NCBI GenBank assembly: GCA_020851835.1
Contig: JADZBZ010000549.1
Location: 1 to 13,407, forward strand
DNA: 13,407 nt
Direction: 5' to 3'
From: Acidobacteriota bacterium
GTDB taxonomy: Bacteria; Acidobacteriota; Vicinamibacteria; Vicinamibacterales; UBA2999
The position numbers and the translations under genes were made by a program. The notes under the pieces are model-generated. The model was not told the DNA's origin, ran no database searches, and was given only the letters and a program-made list of their open reading frames with translations. Shown here in pieces: positions 5,084-13,405 of this stretch. The first letter of the stretch is position 1. The number at the start of each line of letters is the position of its first letter.

Positions 5084-6637
5084 CTATCCCCCGATCGCCA
5101 TCACGTCGAACTGCTCATGATGCAGGTGTACGTCCGGCTTGACGATGACGTCGCGTCCGAGCAGTGACTTCAAGTCCTCGAGGACCCCTCGCTCCTCTTC
5201 TTTCAGCGCCCGGGCGATGTCGGGGTTGACGCGCAACAGCACCCCCGGCCCGTCGAGGTCTGGGCCCAGCTTCTTCATCTCGGTCAGGATCTCGTAGCAG
5301 ACCGTGGAGCTCGACTTGATGGTTCCGGCACCCGAGCAGTACGGACACGGCTCGGTGAGGACGCGCTCGAGGCTCTGCTTGACGCGCTTGCGGGTGACGA
5401 TGACCAGCCCGAAATCCGAGACCTGCAACGCCTTCGAGGGCGCTCGGTCCTTGCGGAGTTCCTGCTCCACGACCTGAAACACCTTCTGGCGGTTCTTCTT
5501 CTCCTCCATGTCGATGAAATCGAGCACGATGATGCCGCCGAGATCGCGCAGCCGGATCTGTCGCACGATTTCGCGAGCGGCCTCGAGATTCGTCTTGAGG
5601 ATGGTGTCCTCGAGACGGCCCGCCGACTTCTTGCCCACGTAGCGGCCGGTATTGACGTCGATGGCCACCAGGGCCTCGGTCTGGTTGATGACGATGGAGC
5701 CACCCGACTTGAGCCAGACCTTGCTGCGGAGCGCCTTGTCGAGCTCGGCCTGTACGCCGTACTCGTCGAAAATGGGATAGTCCTTGTCGTAGAGCCGCAC
5801 ACGGGAGGCGAGAGACGGCATGATGCGGCCGATGAACTCGAGAATGCGCTCGTGCTCGCGCGGGTCGTCGATCCGAATGGCCGTGTAGTCGTCGGTGAGC
5901 AGGTCGCGCAACAGCTTGTTGACGAGGCTCGGCTCCTGGTAGATCACCGCCGGCGCGCGCCGCCCCTCGGACTTCTGGCGCATCTCGAGCCAGATCTTGT
6001 GGAAGTAGTGGAGGTCGGCCAGGATGTCCTCCTTGGTCCGGCCCTCCGCGGCCGTGCGGATGATCACCCCGCCGCCAAAGCTGTGCTGCTCGCGAAATTC
6101 CTTGACGATCGCGCGCAGGCGCGTCCGCTCCTCGCGCGTGGCAATCTTGCGCGAGATGCCGATGTGGTCCACGGTCGGCATGAAGACCAGGAACCGGCCA
6201 GGCAGCGAGACGTGCCCGGTGAGGCGCGCGCCCTTGGTACCCAGCGGCTCCTTGGCCACCTGGACGACGACATCCTGCCCCTCCTTCAGCAACTCCTCGA
6301 TCTTCGCCTCCGGCTCGCGGTCGCGGTCGCGCTCCGGACGCTCCTTCTCACCGCCCTCGCCCTTCGCCTTCGTCTCGACCTCATCTTCGGCCTGGTCGAA
6401 TTCGTCGAGGTTGGTGATGACGTCCGAGACATACAGGAAGCCGTCGCGCTCGAGTCCGATGTCGATGAACGACGACTGCATCCCGGGCAGCACCTTCGAG
6501 ACGCGGCCCTTGTAGACGTTGCCGACAACGCCGCGATGGCGCTCGCGCTCGATGAAGACCTCCGCGAGCTGGTCGTCCTCCAGGATCGCCACGCGGGTCT
6601 CATGGCCGTTGGAGGAGATGATCATCTCTTTAGTCAT
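5084..6637 (-). CDS. rng: Ribonuclease G (RNase E/G family)
   Basis: A 517-residue single-strand-specific endoribonuclease acting in rRNA 5' maturation and mRNA decay, in the cytoplasm. The N-terminus MTKEMIISSNGHETRVAILED and VGNVYKGRVSKVLPGMQSSFIDIG (38-61) open the S1 RNA-binding domain. That domain is interrupted by a very charged segment (about 82-118: acidic, then Lys/Glu/Arg-rich) before its last strand (QDVVVQVAKEP). The DNase I-like catalytic domain has the two metal-binding Asp residues, Asp327 in VAIDVNTGRYVGKK and Asp373 in IIVLDFIDM. Cys431 and Cys434 in CPYCSGAG form the Zn-link used for dimerisation. There is no long C-terminal degradosome scaffold, so G-type rather than full E-type. 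The start is 3 nt after the rodA stop, so it is the last gene of the Rod operon. No strong ribosome site is visible, consistent with coupling to rodA. Confidence 0.96.
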   Translation of the reverse strand: MTKEMIISSNGHETRVAILEDDQLAEVFIERERHRGVVGNVYKGRVSKVLPGMQSSFIDIGLERDGFLYVSDVITNLDEFDQAEDEVETKAKGEGGEKERPERDRDREPEAKIEELLKEGQDVVVQVAKEPLGTKGARLTGHVSLPGRFLVFMPTVDHIGISRKIATREERTRLRAIVKEFREQHSFGGGVIIRTAAEGRTKEDILADLHYFHKIWLEMRQKSEGRRAPAVIYQEPSLVNKLLRDLLTDDYTAIRIDDPREHERILEFIGRIMPSLASRVRLYDKDYPIFDEYGVQAELDKALRSKVWLKSGGSIVINQTEALVAIDVNTGRYVGKKSAGRLEDTILKTNLEAAREIVRQIRLRDLGGIIVLDFIDMEEKKNRQKVFQVVEQELRKDRAPSKALQVSDFGLVIVTRKRVKQSLERVLTEPCPYCSGAGTIKSSSTVCYEILTEMKKLGPDLDGPGVLLRVNPDIARALKEEERGVLEDLKSLLGRDVIVKPDVHLHHEQFDVMAIGG

Positions 6638-6640
6638 GGG

Positions 6641-7726
6641 TCAGTTCGTGAAGCGTCTCATCCGCACGTTCAGGATGAGGCCGAAGCCGGCCAGCGTGGC
6701 AATCATCGACGAACCGCCGTAGCTCATGAGCGGCAACGTCAGGCCCTTGACGGGCACCAGCCCGGCCGACATCGTAATGTTGTAGACGACCTGGAACGTG
6801 AAGGAGGCCAGCACGCCCAGAACCAGATACGCGCCCTGCCGGTCCTTGGCGAGGCGAGCCGCCTCGATCGACCGGAGGATCACGAACAGATACAGCCCCA
6901 GGGCCACGACGACCCCGGCAAAGCCCTGCTCCTCGGCGAGCACCGAGAAAATGAAATCGTTGTGGGCCACGGGCAGAAACCGCAGCTGGCCCTGGGTGCC
7001 CTCGCGGTAGCCCTTGCCCCAGACCCCGCCAGACCCCACCGTGATCCGTGCCTGAATCTGCTGGTAGCCGGCCCCGCGCGGGTCCTGGTCGGGATCCAGG
7101 AAGGTGGCGATGCGCTCGCGCTGGTAGTCCTCGAGACCGAACCGATAGGCCACCGGCGCCGCGAGCGCGGCCACGAGTGCGAGCGCCGCGAGATACCGCA
7201 CGGGCATGCCGGCGGCCACCGCCACGGTCACCAGAATGGGCAGCAGCGTGACGGCTGTGCCCAGGTCGGGCTGTCGCGCAATCAACAGCAGGGGGACCCC
7301 GGTGAGCACGCCCGCGAAGAGGAGGTCCTGGTTGGTCAGGGCACGGCGGCGGCTCTCACCCAGCATCTTCGCCAGCATGAGCGCCACGATCGCCTTCGCG
7401 AATTCAGAAGGTTGGAGATTGAAGGGACCGAGATCGATCCAGCGTCGCGATCCCCCGCGCACGTCGCCGAGAAAGAGCACGCTCACCAGCGTGAGCACCA
7501 TCGCCAGGTAAATGAGGTGCGACTTGTCGGCCAGCGACCGGTAGTCAATCGACAGGCAGACGATCATGGCCACCAGGCCCAGGCCGATAGCGTAGACCTG
7601 CGTCCAGTAGAAGCTCGTGGGACCGCCGGTGGCCGAGTAGATCATGGCGAGCCCGACGGCGCACAGGATGAGCACGGCGCCGATCAGGAGCCAGTCGATG
7701 TGAAAGGACAGGCGGCGATCGAGCAT
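6641..7726 (-). CDS. rodA: RodA, SEDS peptidoglycan glycosyltransferase
   Basis: A 361-residue polytopic inner-membrane protein that polymerises lipid II into glycan strands for lateral wall growth, paired with PBP2. About ten hydrophobic segments are visible, starting at about 13-30. SEDS hallmarks are present: RRWIDLGPFNLQPSEFAK (94-111), RQPDLGTA (151-158), the large extracytoplasmic loop with GVWGKGYREGTQGQLRFLPVAHNDFIFSVLAEE containing the essential Asp257, and GLVPVKGLTLPLMSYGGSS (322-340). The loop reads HND where HTD is more usual; the catalytic Asp is kept. RodA rather than FtsW is supported by the adjacent mrdA. ATG overlaps the mrdA stop by one base (TAATG), so translation is coupled and the two partners would be made at fixed ratio. 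Confidence 0.97.
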   Translation of the reverse strand: MLDRRLSFHIDWLLIGAVLILCAVGLAMIYSATGGPTSFYWTQVYAIGLGLVAMIVCLSIDYRSLADKSHLIYLAMVLTLVSVLFLGDVRGGSRRWIDLGPFNLQPSEFAKAIVALMLAKMLGESRRRALTNQDLLFAGVLTGVPLLLIARQPDLGTAVTLLPILVTVAVAAGMPVRYLAALALVAALAAPVAYRFGLEDYQRERIATFLDPDQDPRGAGYQQIQARITVGSGGVWGKGYREGTQGQLRFLPVAHNDFIFSVLAEEQGFAGVVVALGLYLFVILRSIEAARLAKDRQGAYLVLGVLASFTFQVVYNITMSAGLVPVKGLTLPLMSYGGSSMIATLAGFGLILNVRMRRFTN

Positions 7727-9636
7727 TACGGGTCGAGAGCCGCCGTGTTGGCGGCCGCCCGCCCGCGGGGGGCGGGGGCCACCGGGGCCGGCACGGCCGG
7801 CGCCGGAACCACCAGTTGGGGCAGGGGCTGTCCGTCCTTTTGGGCGAAATACGTCGCCAGGATGTGGCGCGCGATGGGTGCTGCCAGATACCCGTGCTCG
7901 GAGTGCTCGGCGAACACGACGCCCGCCACCTCGGGATTGTCCTTAGGGGCGAAGAAGACGAACCAGCCGTGATCGCGCAGGTCCTTCTCGCTGGCGCCGG
8001 CGCGCGCCTTGCCCTTGTTCGAGATGACCTGAGCGGTTCCGGTCTTTCCGGAAACGTCGCGCCCGGCAATCCGCGCGCGGCCGGCCGTGCCCGCACGGTT
8101 CACCGCAAACCACAGCCCGTCGTGAACGGCCGCCACCGTATCGGGCTTCATCAGGAAGGGCGGGAACGGGTTCGCCGGCGGCGGCACCGTCTGCCAGCCC
8201 TCCCCGCTGCCGTCGTCGATCGCGGTGACGAGGCGCGGCACCACGCGCGTGCCGCCGTTGGCCACGCTCGCCATCATCACGGCCATGGACATCGGCGTCA
8301 CCGACAGTTGGCCCTGGCCGATGGCCACCGAGATGGTCTCGCCCGGATACCACCGCTCACCGGTCTTCTGCCGCTTCCATTCGCTGGAGGGCACGATGCT
8401 CTCGATTTCGTTGGGCAGGTCGATGCCGCTCTTGCCCGCCAGCCCGAGCTTCTCCGAGTACTCGTAGAGGCGGTCGATCCCGACCATGTTGCCCAGTGTG
8501 TAGAAGTACGTGTTGCACGACTTCTCGATCGCTTGCCGCATGTCCATCCAACCGTGATGGCCGAGGCACTTGAAGAACCGGCCGTAGAAGGTGGCGCCGC
8601 CCGGACAGAAGATCTGGCGATCCGGCGTCACGACGCCCTCCTCGAGAGCGGCGGTCGCGACGACGATCTTGAAGGCAGAGCCCGGCGAGTAGCGGCCCTG
8701 AATGGCCCGGTTCTGCAGGGGCCGCTGCTCGTCGTTGTTGAGCGCCGCCCACGCGGCCCGATCGATGCCGGCGGCAAACGCATTGGGATCGTAGGCCGGC
8801 AGGCTCGTCAAGGTGAGCACATCGCCCGACCGCGGATCGAGGACGACGGCGGCGCCGGCGTAGCCGTAGGCCTCGAAGGCCTCTTCGGCGGCCCGCTGCA
8901 TGTCGTAGTTCAGCGACAACTGCACCCGGCGCCCCTCGGTGGGCGGCAGTTCCTCAAGGGTGCGGATTTCCCGTCCCACGCTGTTGACGACGACGCGCCT
9001 CGCGCCATCCTCGCCCATCAGCAGCTTGTTGTAGACGCGCTCGACGCCCGACTGGCCGACGATGGTCCCGGCCGAAAACCCATCGTCGCCCACCTGCTGA
9101 TCGCTCGCCTCGCCGACGTAGCCGATGAGGTGGGCGGCCAACGACCGCCCGGGGTAGTCCCTGGTCGGCACCTCCTGGACAACGACGTCGGGTAGCTCCG
9201 TGTCGAGCCGGCGCGCGGTCACGGCGGCCACCTGCGCCAACGTCGCGTCCGGGACGACGACAATGGGCCGGTAGGCGGGTTCGCGGCGGTGCCGTTCCAC
9301 GATGTCGCGAATGTGAGACTCGCCAACGCCCGTGACCGAGGCCAGCAGGCGGACCGTGCGCTCGAGGTCCCGCGTGTGCTCGCGAACGATGGAAATGTTG
9401 AAGGCGCTGCGGTTCTCGACCAGGACCTGCCCGGTGCGATCGAAGATGACACCGCGGGGGGCCCGGAGCGCGAGCGTCCGCTGATGGTTGTTCTCGGCCA
9501 TCTCGCGGAACTTGGCGTACTGGACCACCTGGAAGAACCAGAACACGCCCACCAGCAGCCCGAAGACGACCAGCACCGACACGCGCAGCCATTGCAGTCG
9601 TGCGGCCAGCCGCCGGCGGTCTTCTGCGATTGCCAT
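7726..9636 (-). CDS. mrdA: Penicillin-binding protein 2 (elongasome transpeptidase)
   Basis: A 636-residue class B PBP that crosslinks peptidoglycan made by RodA. A single N-terminal membrane anchor lies at about 17-38. The pedestal domain runs from about 55 (APRGVIFDRTGQVLVENR) to about 230 and includes GQSGVERVYNKLLMG. The transpeptidase domain has the active-site SPGSAFK with Ser320 and Lys323, SCN at 373-375, and SGKTGTAQ with Lys531-Thr-Gly. CPGG (344-347) to KCLGHHGWMDM is typical of PBP2. The C-terminal end adds a Pro/Ala-rich tail (about 609-627). The 53-nt gap after mreD carries AGGATAGGACAGGA just before ATG, giving a good ribosome site. It overlaps rodA by one base. Target of mecillinam-type beta-lactams in other bacteria. 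Confidence 0.97.
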   Translation of the reverse strand: MAIAEDRRRLAARLQWLRVSVLVVFGLLVGVFWFFQVVQYAKFREMAENNHQRTLALRAPRGVIFDRTGQVLVENRSAFNISIVREHTRDLERTVRLLASVTGVGESHIRDIVERHRREPAYRPIVVVPDATLAQVAAVTARRLDTELPDVVVQEVPTRDYPGRSLAAHLIGYVGEASDQQVGDDGFSAGTIVGQSGVERVYNKLLMGEDGARRVVVNSVGREIRTLEELPPTEGRRVQLSLNYDMQRAAEEAFEAYGYAGAAVVLDPRSGDVLTLTSLPAYDPNAFAAGIDRAAWAALNNDEQRPLQNRAIQGRYSPGSAFKIVVATAALEEGVVTPDRQIFCPGGATFYGRFFKCLGHHGWMDMRQAIEKSCNTYFYTLGNMVGIDRLYEYSEKLGLAGKSGIDLPNEIESIVPSSEWKRQKTGERWYPGETISVAIGQGQLSVTPMSMAVMMASVANGGTRVVPRLVTAIDDGSGEGWQTVPPPANPFPPFLMKPDTVAAVHDGLWFAVNRAGTAGRARIAGRDVSGKTGTAQVISNKGKARAGASEKDLRDHGWFVFFAPKDNPEVAGVVFAEHSEHGYLAAPIARHILATYFAQKDGQPLPQLVVPAPAVPAPVAPAPRGRAAANTAALDP

Positions 9637-9689
9637 GGTCCTGTCCTATCCTATCGAACGCTCAGGCGCCGCGCGAGAGGGTTCCACGC

Positions 9690-10193
9690 CTAACGCCGTC
9701 CCGGCCGGCGCTGCCGCCGCCGAGCCAGAAAGCCCGGCAGCCATTCCCAGATCTGGAATCCGATCACACCGACCACGGCATTGCCCACGGCCTGTCCTCC
9801 GATGGCTCCGTAGGGCGCCGGGAAGCTCCTGAGCCCCAGCAGCACGTACAGCCCCATGAAGAACGCCGCATGGACCAGGGTGGCGGCGAGAAAAACCACG
9901 AAACGAGGCAGCGGGGCCGTGACGATGAACTGGGTGCCGACCCGCCCGACGGCAAAGCCCACCACGGTCTTCGCCAAAGCGCCAATCCCCACGACGCCAC
10001 TCGACAGAGCGTCCTGCACCAGTCCGGCGACACTGCCCGCCAGCACACCGGTGGTGGGCCCGGACGTCAGGGCCAGCGACACCACCATCACCAGGACGAA
10101 ATCGAGCGCCGCCGTCTGCTGGACGTAGTTGGTGAGCGTGGTCTGCAGCGCCAGGGCGGCCGCGAGAGCCGCCAGGTTGATGACGAATCTCAC
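9690..10193 (-). CDS. mreD: Rod shape-determining protein MreD
   Basis: A 167-residue integral membrane component of the elongasome that bridges MreC to the membrane. Five or so hydrophobic segments cover most of the length. The diagnostic MreD stretch GLVQDALSSGVVGIGALAKTVVGF (57-80) is present, and the protein ends in a basic tail (RRRQRRPGRR). The GTG start at 10193 is chosen because it overlaps the mreC stop as GTGA and gives the usual family length. A much longer open frame running upstream through mreC in another phase is spurious, since its N-terminal 200 or so residues are Arg/Gly/Pro-rich shadow sequence. Sequence is weakly conserved in this family, so the call rests on motif plus position between mreC and mrdA. 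Confidence 0.93.
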   Translation of the reverse strand: MRFVINLAALAAALALQTTLTNYVQQTAALDFVLVMVVSLALTSGPTTGVLAGSVAGLVQDALSSGVVGIGALAKTVVGFAVGRVGTQFIVTAPLPRFVVFLAATLVHAAFFMGLYVLLGLRSFPAPYGAIGGQAVGNAVVGVIGFQIWEWLPGFLARRRQRRPGRR

Positions 10194-11032
10194 CGCGGTA
10201 GCTGGGCCTCGGCGGCCGGTGGGGGGGTGAGGACGACCAGCACTTCCTCGAGGCGGGAGAAGTCCACTGCGGGCCGCACGCCGATCTCGTGGTAGGTGCC
10301 GGAGCCGCGGTCGACGGTCTCGACGGTGCCGATGACGAAGCCCTTCGGGAAGATGCCGTCGATACCCGACGTCACGACCAGATCCCCTGGCTGGACATCG
10401 GCAGTCCCGGGGACGTAGTCCATCCGCAGGTCGTCGGCGCCGCCGGCCAGCACGATGCCCTGCACGCGCGAACGTTCGATCACGGCGCCAGCCGCCGCAT
10501 TGCGGTCGATCAGCAGCTGCACCTTGGATGCCCGGCCACTCGACAGGATGACCCGGCCCACCAGTCCCGCCGGCGAGATGACCGCCATGTCGGCCCGAAT
10601 GCCGTCGGAGGAACCCTTGTCGATGGTCACGGTCCTGAATTCCGGGCTGGCGCCGGCACCGATGATCTCGGCGGCGGTCGTGTCGAGGCCGCCCCGGTCG
10701 TGCAACTCCAGCAGCTGCCTGAGGTCCCCGGCCCGCTGGCCGAGCGCTCGCTCCTCCTGGAGGCGGATCTGCAGGGCCTGCAGCTCCCGCCTGAGCTGGG
10801 AGTTTTCCTCGCGCACGCCCCGCAGCTCCACGTAGGTCTCCCACAGGCTCTGACTGCCCGACACGGTGCCCGTGACGAGCCGCTGCAATTCGGCGAAGGC
10901 GCCGAAGGTGGCGACTCGCAGCATCGGCAGACCCGACGCGGTGTTCACCTGCGCGGAGATCAGGGCCACGTGGAGGACGACGGCAGCCCCAAGCACGATG
11001 CCGGGTCGGTGCTTGATGTCGGCGAGGGCCAT
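10190..11032 (-). CDS. mreC: Rod shape-determining protein MreC
   Basis: A 280-residue periplasmic scaffold of the elongasome that contacts PBP2. The transmembrane segment lies at about 11-29. A coiled coil follows at about 62-110 (LWETYVELRGVREENSQL then RRELQALQIRLQEERALGQR). The beta-domain of MreC contains GSSDGIRADMAVISPAGLVGRV (140-161) and VVTSGIDGIFPKGFVIGTV (219-237). The ATG at 11032 gives a short cytoplasmic N-terminus and a 40-nt gap after mreB. The open frame extends upstream to 11239, but the added 69 residues are not MreC-like and would overlap mreB by 167 nt. No good ribosome site is visible before the ATG; GTG at 11068 or 11044 are alternatives. The 3' end overlaps mreD by 4 nt. 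Confidence 0.95.
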   Translation of the reverse strand: MALADIKHRPGIVLGAAVVLHVALISAQVNTASGLPMLRVATFGAFAELQRLVTGTVSGSQSLWETYVELRGVREENSQLRRELQALQIRLQEERALGQRAGDLRQLLELHDRGGLDTTAAEIIGAGASPEFRTVTIDKGSSDGIRADMAVISPAGLVGRVILSSGRASKVQLLIDRNAAAGAVIERSRVQGIVLAGGADDLRMDYVPGTADVQPGDLVVTSGIDGIFPKGFVIGTVETVDRGSGTYHEIGVRPAVDFSRLEEVLVVLTPPPAAEAQLPR

Positions 11033-11072
11033 GGGTGAGGGCACGGCAGGCGGCAGCCGGTGGAGCACCGCC

Positions 11073-12098
11073 CTAGTCGATGGCAATCTTCCGCAGGAGA
11101 TCGAACTCGCCCAGCATCTTCCCCGCCCCCAGCACGACGGAGGACAGGGGATCTTCGGCGCTCGAGACGGGCAGTCCGGTCTCTTCGCGCAGGCGCTTAT
11201 CGAGGTTCTTGAGCAGCGATCCGCCCCCGGTGACGACAATGCCCCGGTCCACGATATCGGCGGACAGTTCCGGCGGCGTTCGCTCGAGCGCCACGCGCAC
11301 GGCGTCGACGATGACGTTGACCGTCTCGGCCAGTGCCTCGCGAATCTCGTCGTCGGAGATGGTGATGGTCTTGGGCACGCCCTCGATGAGGTGCCGGCCC
11401 TTGATCTCCATCGTGATGCGCTCCTCGAGGGGGTAGGCCGACCCCAGCTCCATCTTGATCCGCTCGGCGGTCCGCTCGCCGATGAGGAGGTTGTAGGTCT
11501 TCTTGACGTACTGGATGATCGCCTCGTCCATCTCGTTGCCGGCCACGCGGACGGCCTTGCTGTAGACGATGCCCGCCAGCGAGATGACGGCGATGTCGGT
11601 GGTGCCCCCGCCGATGTCCACGATCATGCTGCCGGCCGGCTCCGTGATGGGAAGACCGGCGCCGATCGCAGCCGCCATCGCCTCTTCGATGAGATGGACT
11701 TCGCTCGCTTTGGCGCGGTAGGCCGAGTCCTTGACGGCGCGCTTCTCGACCTGAGTAATCTCCGACGGCACACCGATAATGATGCGCGGCCGGACCCAGA
11801 CGTTACCGTTGTGGGCCTTCTTGATGAAGTAGGTGAGCATCTTCTCGGTGACGTCGAAGTCGGCGATGACGCCGTCCTTCATCGGCTTGATCGCCACGAT
11901 GTTGCCCGGCGTTCGGCCGAGCATCTCTTTGGCCTCTTTGCCGACGGCCTCGGGCTTCCCGGTCACCTTGTTGATGGCGACGATCGACGGCTCGTTGACG
12001 ACGATGCCCCGTCCACGGGCGTAGACGCAGGTATTGGCCGTGCCCAGATCAATGGCGAGATCGCTCGAGAAGAGCGAAAAGATCGAGCGAAGTGTCAA
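11073..12098 (-). CDS. mreB: Rod shape-determining actin homologue MreB
   Basis: A 341-residue bacterial actin that forms membrane-bound filaments orienting lateral wall synthesis. The amphipathic N-terminal membrane-binding stretch TLRSIFSLFSSD is followed by the actin ATPase motifs: phosphate-1 DLAIDLGTANTCVY (13-26), phosphate-2 IVDIGGGTTDIAVIS (159-173) and adenosine motif GIVVTGGGSLL (286-296). Also visible are EPSIVAI (36-42) and IIGVPSEITQVEKRAV (107-122). The length is normal for the family. The start is TTG at 12098: AGGAG stands 5 nt before it, and it gives exactly the expected N-terminus. The gap to the upstream cyclase stop is only 8 nt. Confidence 0.98.
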   Translation of the reverse strand: MTLRSIFSLFSSDLAIDLGTANTCVYARGRGIVVNEPSIVAINKVTGKPEAVGKEAKEMLGRTPGNIVAIKPMKDGVIADFDVTEKMLTYFIKKAHNGNVWVRPRIIIGVPSEITQVEKRAVKDSAYRAKASEVHLIEEAMAAAIGAGLPITEPAGSMIVDIGGGTTDIAVISLAGIVYSKAVRVAGNEMDEAIIQYVKKTYNLLIGERTAERIKMELGSAYPLEERITMEIKGRHLIEGVPKTITISDDEIREALAETVNVIVDAVRVALERTPPELSADIVDRGIVVTGGGSLLKNLDKRLREETGLPVSSAEDPLSSVVLGAGKMLGEFDLLRKIAID

Positions 12099-12103
12099 CG
12101 GAA

Positions 12104-12108
12104 CTCCT
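12104..12108 (-). promoter_or_regulatory. mreB ribosome site overlapping the upstream stop codon
   Basis: On the minus strand the cyclase stop TAG runs into GAG, making AGGAG, with 5 nt to the TTG start of mreB. The ribosome site shares bases with the stop codon, so termination on the cyclase gene places ribosomes directly at the mreB start. It decides the choice of the TTG start. Confidence 0.7.
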
Positions 12109-13405
12109 ATTCCTCCGCGGCGAGAACGGGACGGATGCGCTCGCTGCCGGCCACATGAATCCCGTTCTTGCTGGTGACCTTGATCTTGTACATCGCCGCG
12201 TCGGCCGCCTGTAGCAGTCCTTCTGCTGTATCGGCCACATCAGGCAGGGTCGCTACCCCCAGAGACGCGGTAATGCGATTGGTGGATGCCAGACCGTTCA
12301 GAAATGTGAAGCGCTCGAGCCGGTCGCGGACCCGCTTGGCCACCGCGTGGGCGCCCTCGGCGCCCGTTTCGGGCAGGAGCAGCGCGAACTCGTCGCCGCC
12401 CCAGCGGGTAACGATGTCCGAGTCACGCGCGCACGAGCGCATGACGTCGGCCGCCTCGACGAGCGCACGGTTGCCGAGCAGGTGCCCGTGTGTGTCGTTG
12501 ATCGTCTTGAACCCGTCGAGATCGACAAAGATCAATGACAGCGGCTGGCCGCTGCGCATCGCGCGCTTCGTTTCCCGGCGCAGGATGTCGTTCAGGTACC
12601 GCCGGTTGTAGAGCTGGGTCAGGTCGTCGGTGACCGACAACGCCTCGGCCCGCGCCACGCGGAGCGCATTGGCCAGCGTGTAGGACGCCGGCTCGAGCAG
12701 GCGCGTGATCGCGTCGGCAAACGACCGCGAGATGGCCGGCAGCCGGTGCGCCCGGCCCGTGTCCTGACCAACCAGCACACCGATCGTGACGCCGGCAGCG
12801 ACGAGCGGCCAGCCGACCAGCGAAATCTCGACCGCCCGCGCCGGGAGCCGGTCGCCCAGGATCCGGTCGTCAAGGTAGTTGGTGATGCGGACCGCTGGCG
12901 CGCCGGTCGCCGCGACCACGTCGGCAAACGAGCGCAGTGCCGCCTTGAGCGCCGGATCGGCGTCCGGATGTCCGACCAGCTGCGGCACCCCGTCTGGCTC
13001 GACCGAGAAGACGAACCACTCGCTGATGGGCACCCACTCGCTCACCTGACGCGCGATGGCCTCGGACACACCGACCGGGTCCCCCGCGACGTTGACCGCC
13101 CGCAGGATGGCGCCGACCGATCCGGGCTCGGAGGCGAGCTGCGTCAGCCGGGGCGCCGAGGCGTCGAGCCGATCGGCCAGCTCGACCAGTTCGCGCAGAC
13201 CGAGCGCACGCTCGACCATCTCGAGGCGCAAGGGCAGCACCAGGTGCTCACGGAAGCCGAGCGCGCGCGAGAGTTCCACCAGCCCTGGTTGCGGGGACGC
13301 ACTGTAGGAGACGGCCGGTACGCTCGAGATGAGCGCGGACACCAGCCGCTGCGCACCGTCGTCGAGCGAGAGTTCCCAGAGGACGCCAGCCACGTTGGTG
13401 GGCAT
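12107..13405 (-). CDS. GGDEF diguanylate cyclase with N-terminal sensory region (start uncertain)
   Basis: 432 residues are readable from an ATG at 13405, but the frame reaches the window edge and the true start may lie outside. The C-terminal third is a complete GGDEF domain that makes cyclic di-GMP from two GTP: DDLTQLYNRRYL (260-271), FVDLDGFKTINDTHGH (293-308) with the metal Asp, the active motif WGGDEF (335-340), and SLGVA (381-385). The product-inhibition I-site RxxD is present as R327-D-S-D330, five residues before GGDEF. Residues about 100-245 look like a GAF-type sensory domain (strand/helix pattern ISEWFVFSV, AVEISLVGWPLVAAGVTIGVLVGQD), and the first 95 residues are helical and Leu-rich. 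No membrane segment is seen, so it should be cytoplasmic. It is 8 nt upstream of mreB. The GGDEF call is firm; the GAF call is tentative. Confidence 0.93.
   Translation of the reverse strand: MPTNVAGVLWELSLDDGAQRLVSALISSVPAVSYSASPQPGLVELSRALGFREHLVLPLRLEMVERALGLRELVELADRLDASAPRLTQLASEPGSVGAILRAVNVAGDPVGVSEAIARQVSEWVPISEWFVFSVEPDGVPQLVGHPDADPALKAALRSFADVVAATGAPAVRITNYLDDRILGDRLPARAVEISLVGWPLVAAGVTIGVLVGQDTGRAHRLPAISRSFADAITRLLEPASYTLANALRVARAEALSVTDDLTQLYNRRYLNDILRRETKRAMRSGQPLSLIFVDLDGFKTINDTHGHLLGNRALVEAADVMRSCARDSDIVTRWGGDEFALLLPETGAEGAHAVAKRVRDRLERFTFLNGLASTNRITASLGVATLPDVADTAEGLLQAADAAMYKIKVTSKNGIHVAGSERIRPVLAAEE

Noticed and set aside
5852..7972. A 706-codon open frame on the plus strand opposite rng and rodA.
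   Set aside because: It lies antisense to two certain genes. Its product is His/Arg/Glu/Gln-rich with no domain, as expected from the complement of GC-rich codons, and no ribosome site supports it.
7816..9195. A 459-codon open frame on the plus strand opposite mrdA.
   Set aside because: Shadow of the mrdA coding strand: biased composition, no recognisable motif, and mrdA is unambiguous.
9655..9685. A GGAAC ... CGTTCG pair on the minus strand in the mreD-mrdA gap that resembles an ECF promoter.
   Set aside because: The spacer is about 20 nt, longer than the 16-17 nt needed, and the gap is inside a tightly packed operon.
10194..10844. Possible N-terminal extension of MreD by about 217 residues through the mreC region.
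   Set aside because: The extension is an off-frame reading of mreC with shadow composition. The GTG at 10193 overlapping the mreC stop gives the normal MreD length.
11033..11239. Possible N-terminal extension of MreC into mreB.
   Set aside because: The added residues are Cys/Ser/Pro/Arg-rich and not MreC-like, would overlap mreB by 167 nt, and would put extra sequence before the membrane anchor.
10866..12158. A 430-codon open frame on the plus strand opposite mreB and part of the cyclase gene.
   Set aside because: Asp/His/Arg/Gly-rich shadow sequence crossing the boundary between two real minus-strand genes.
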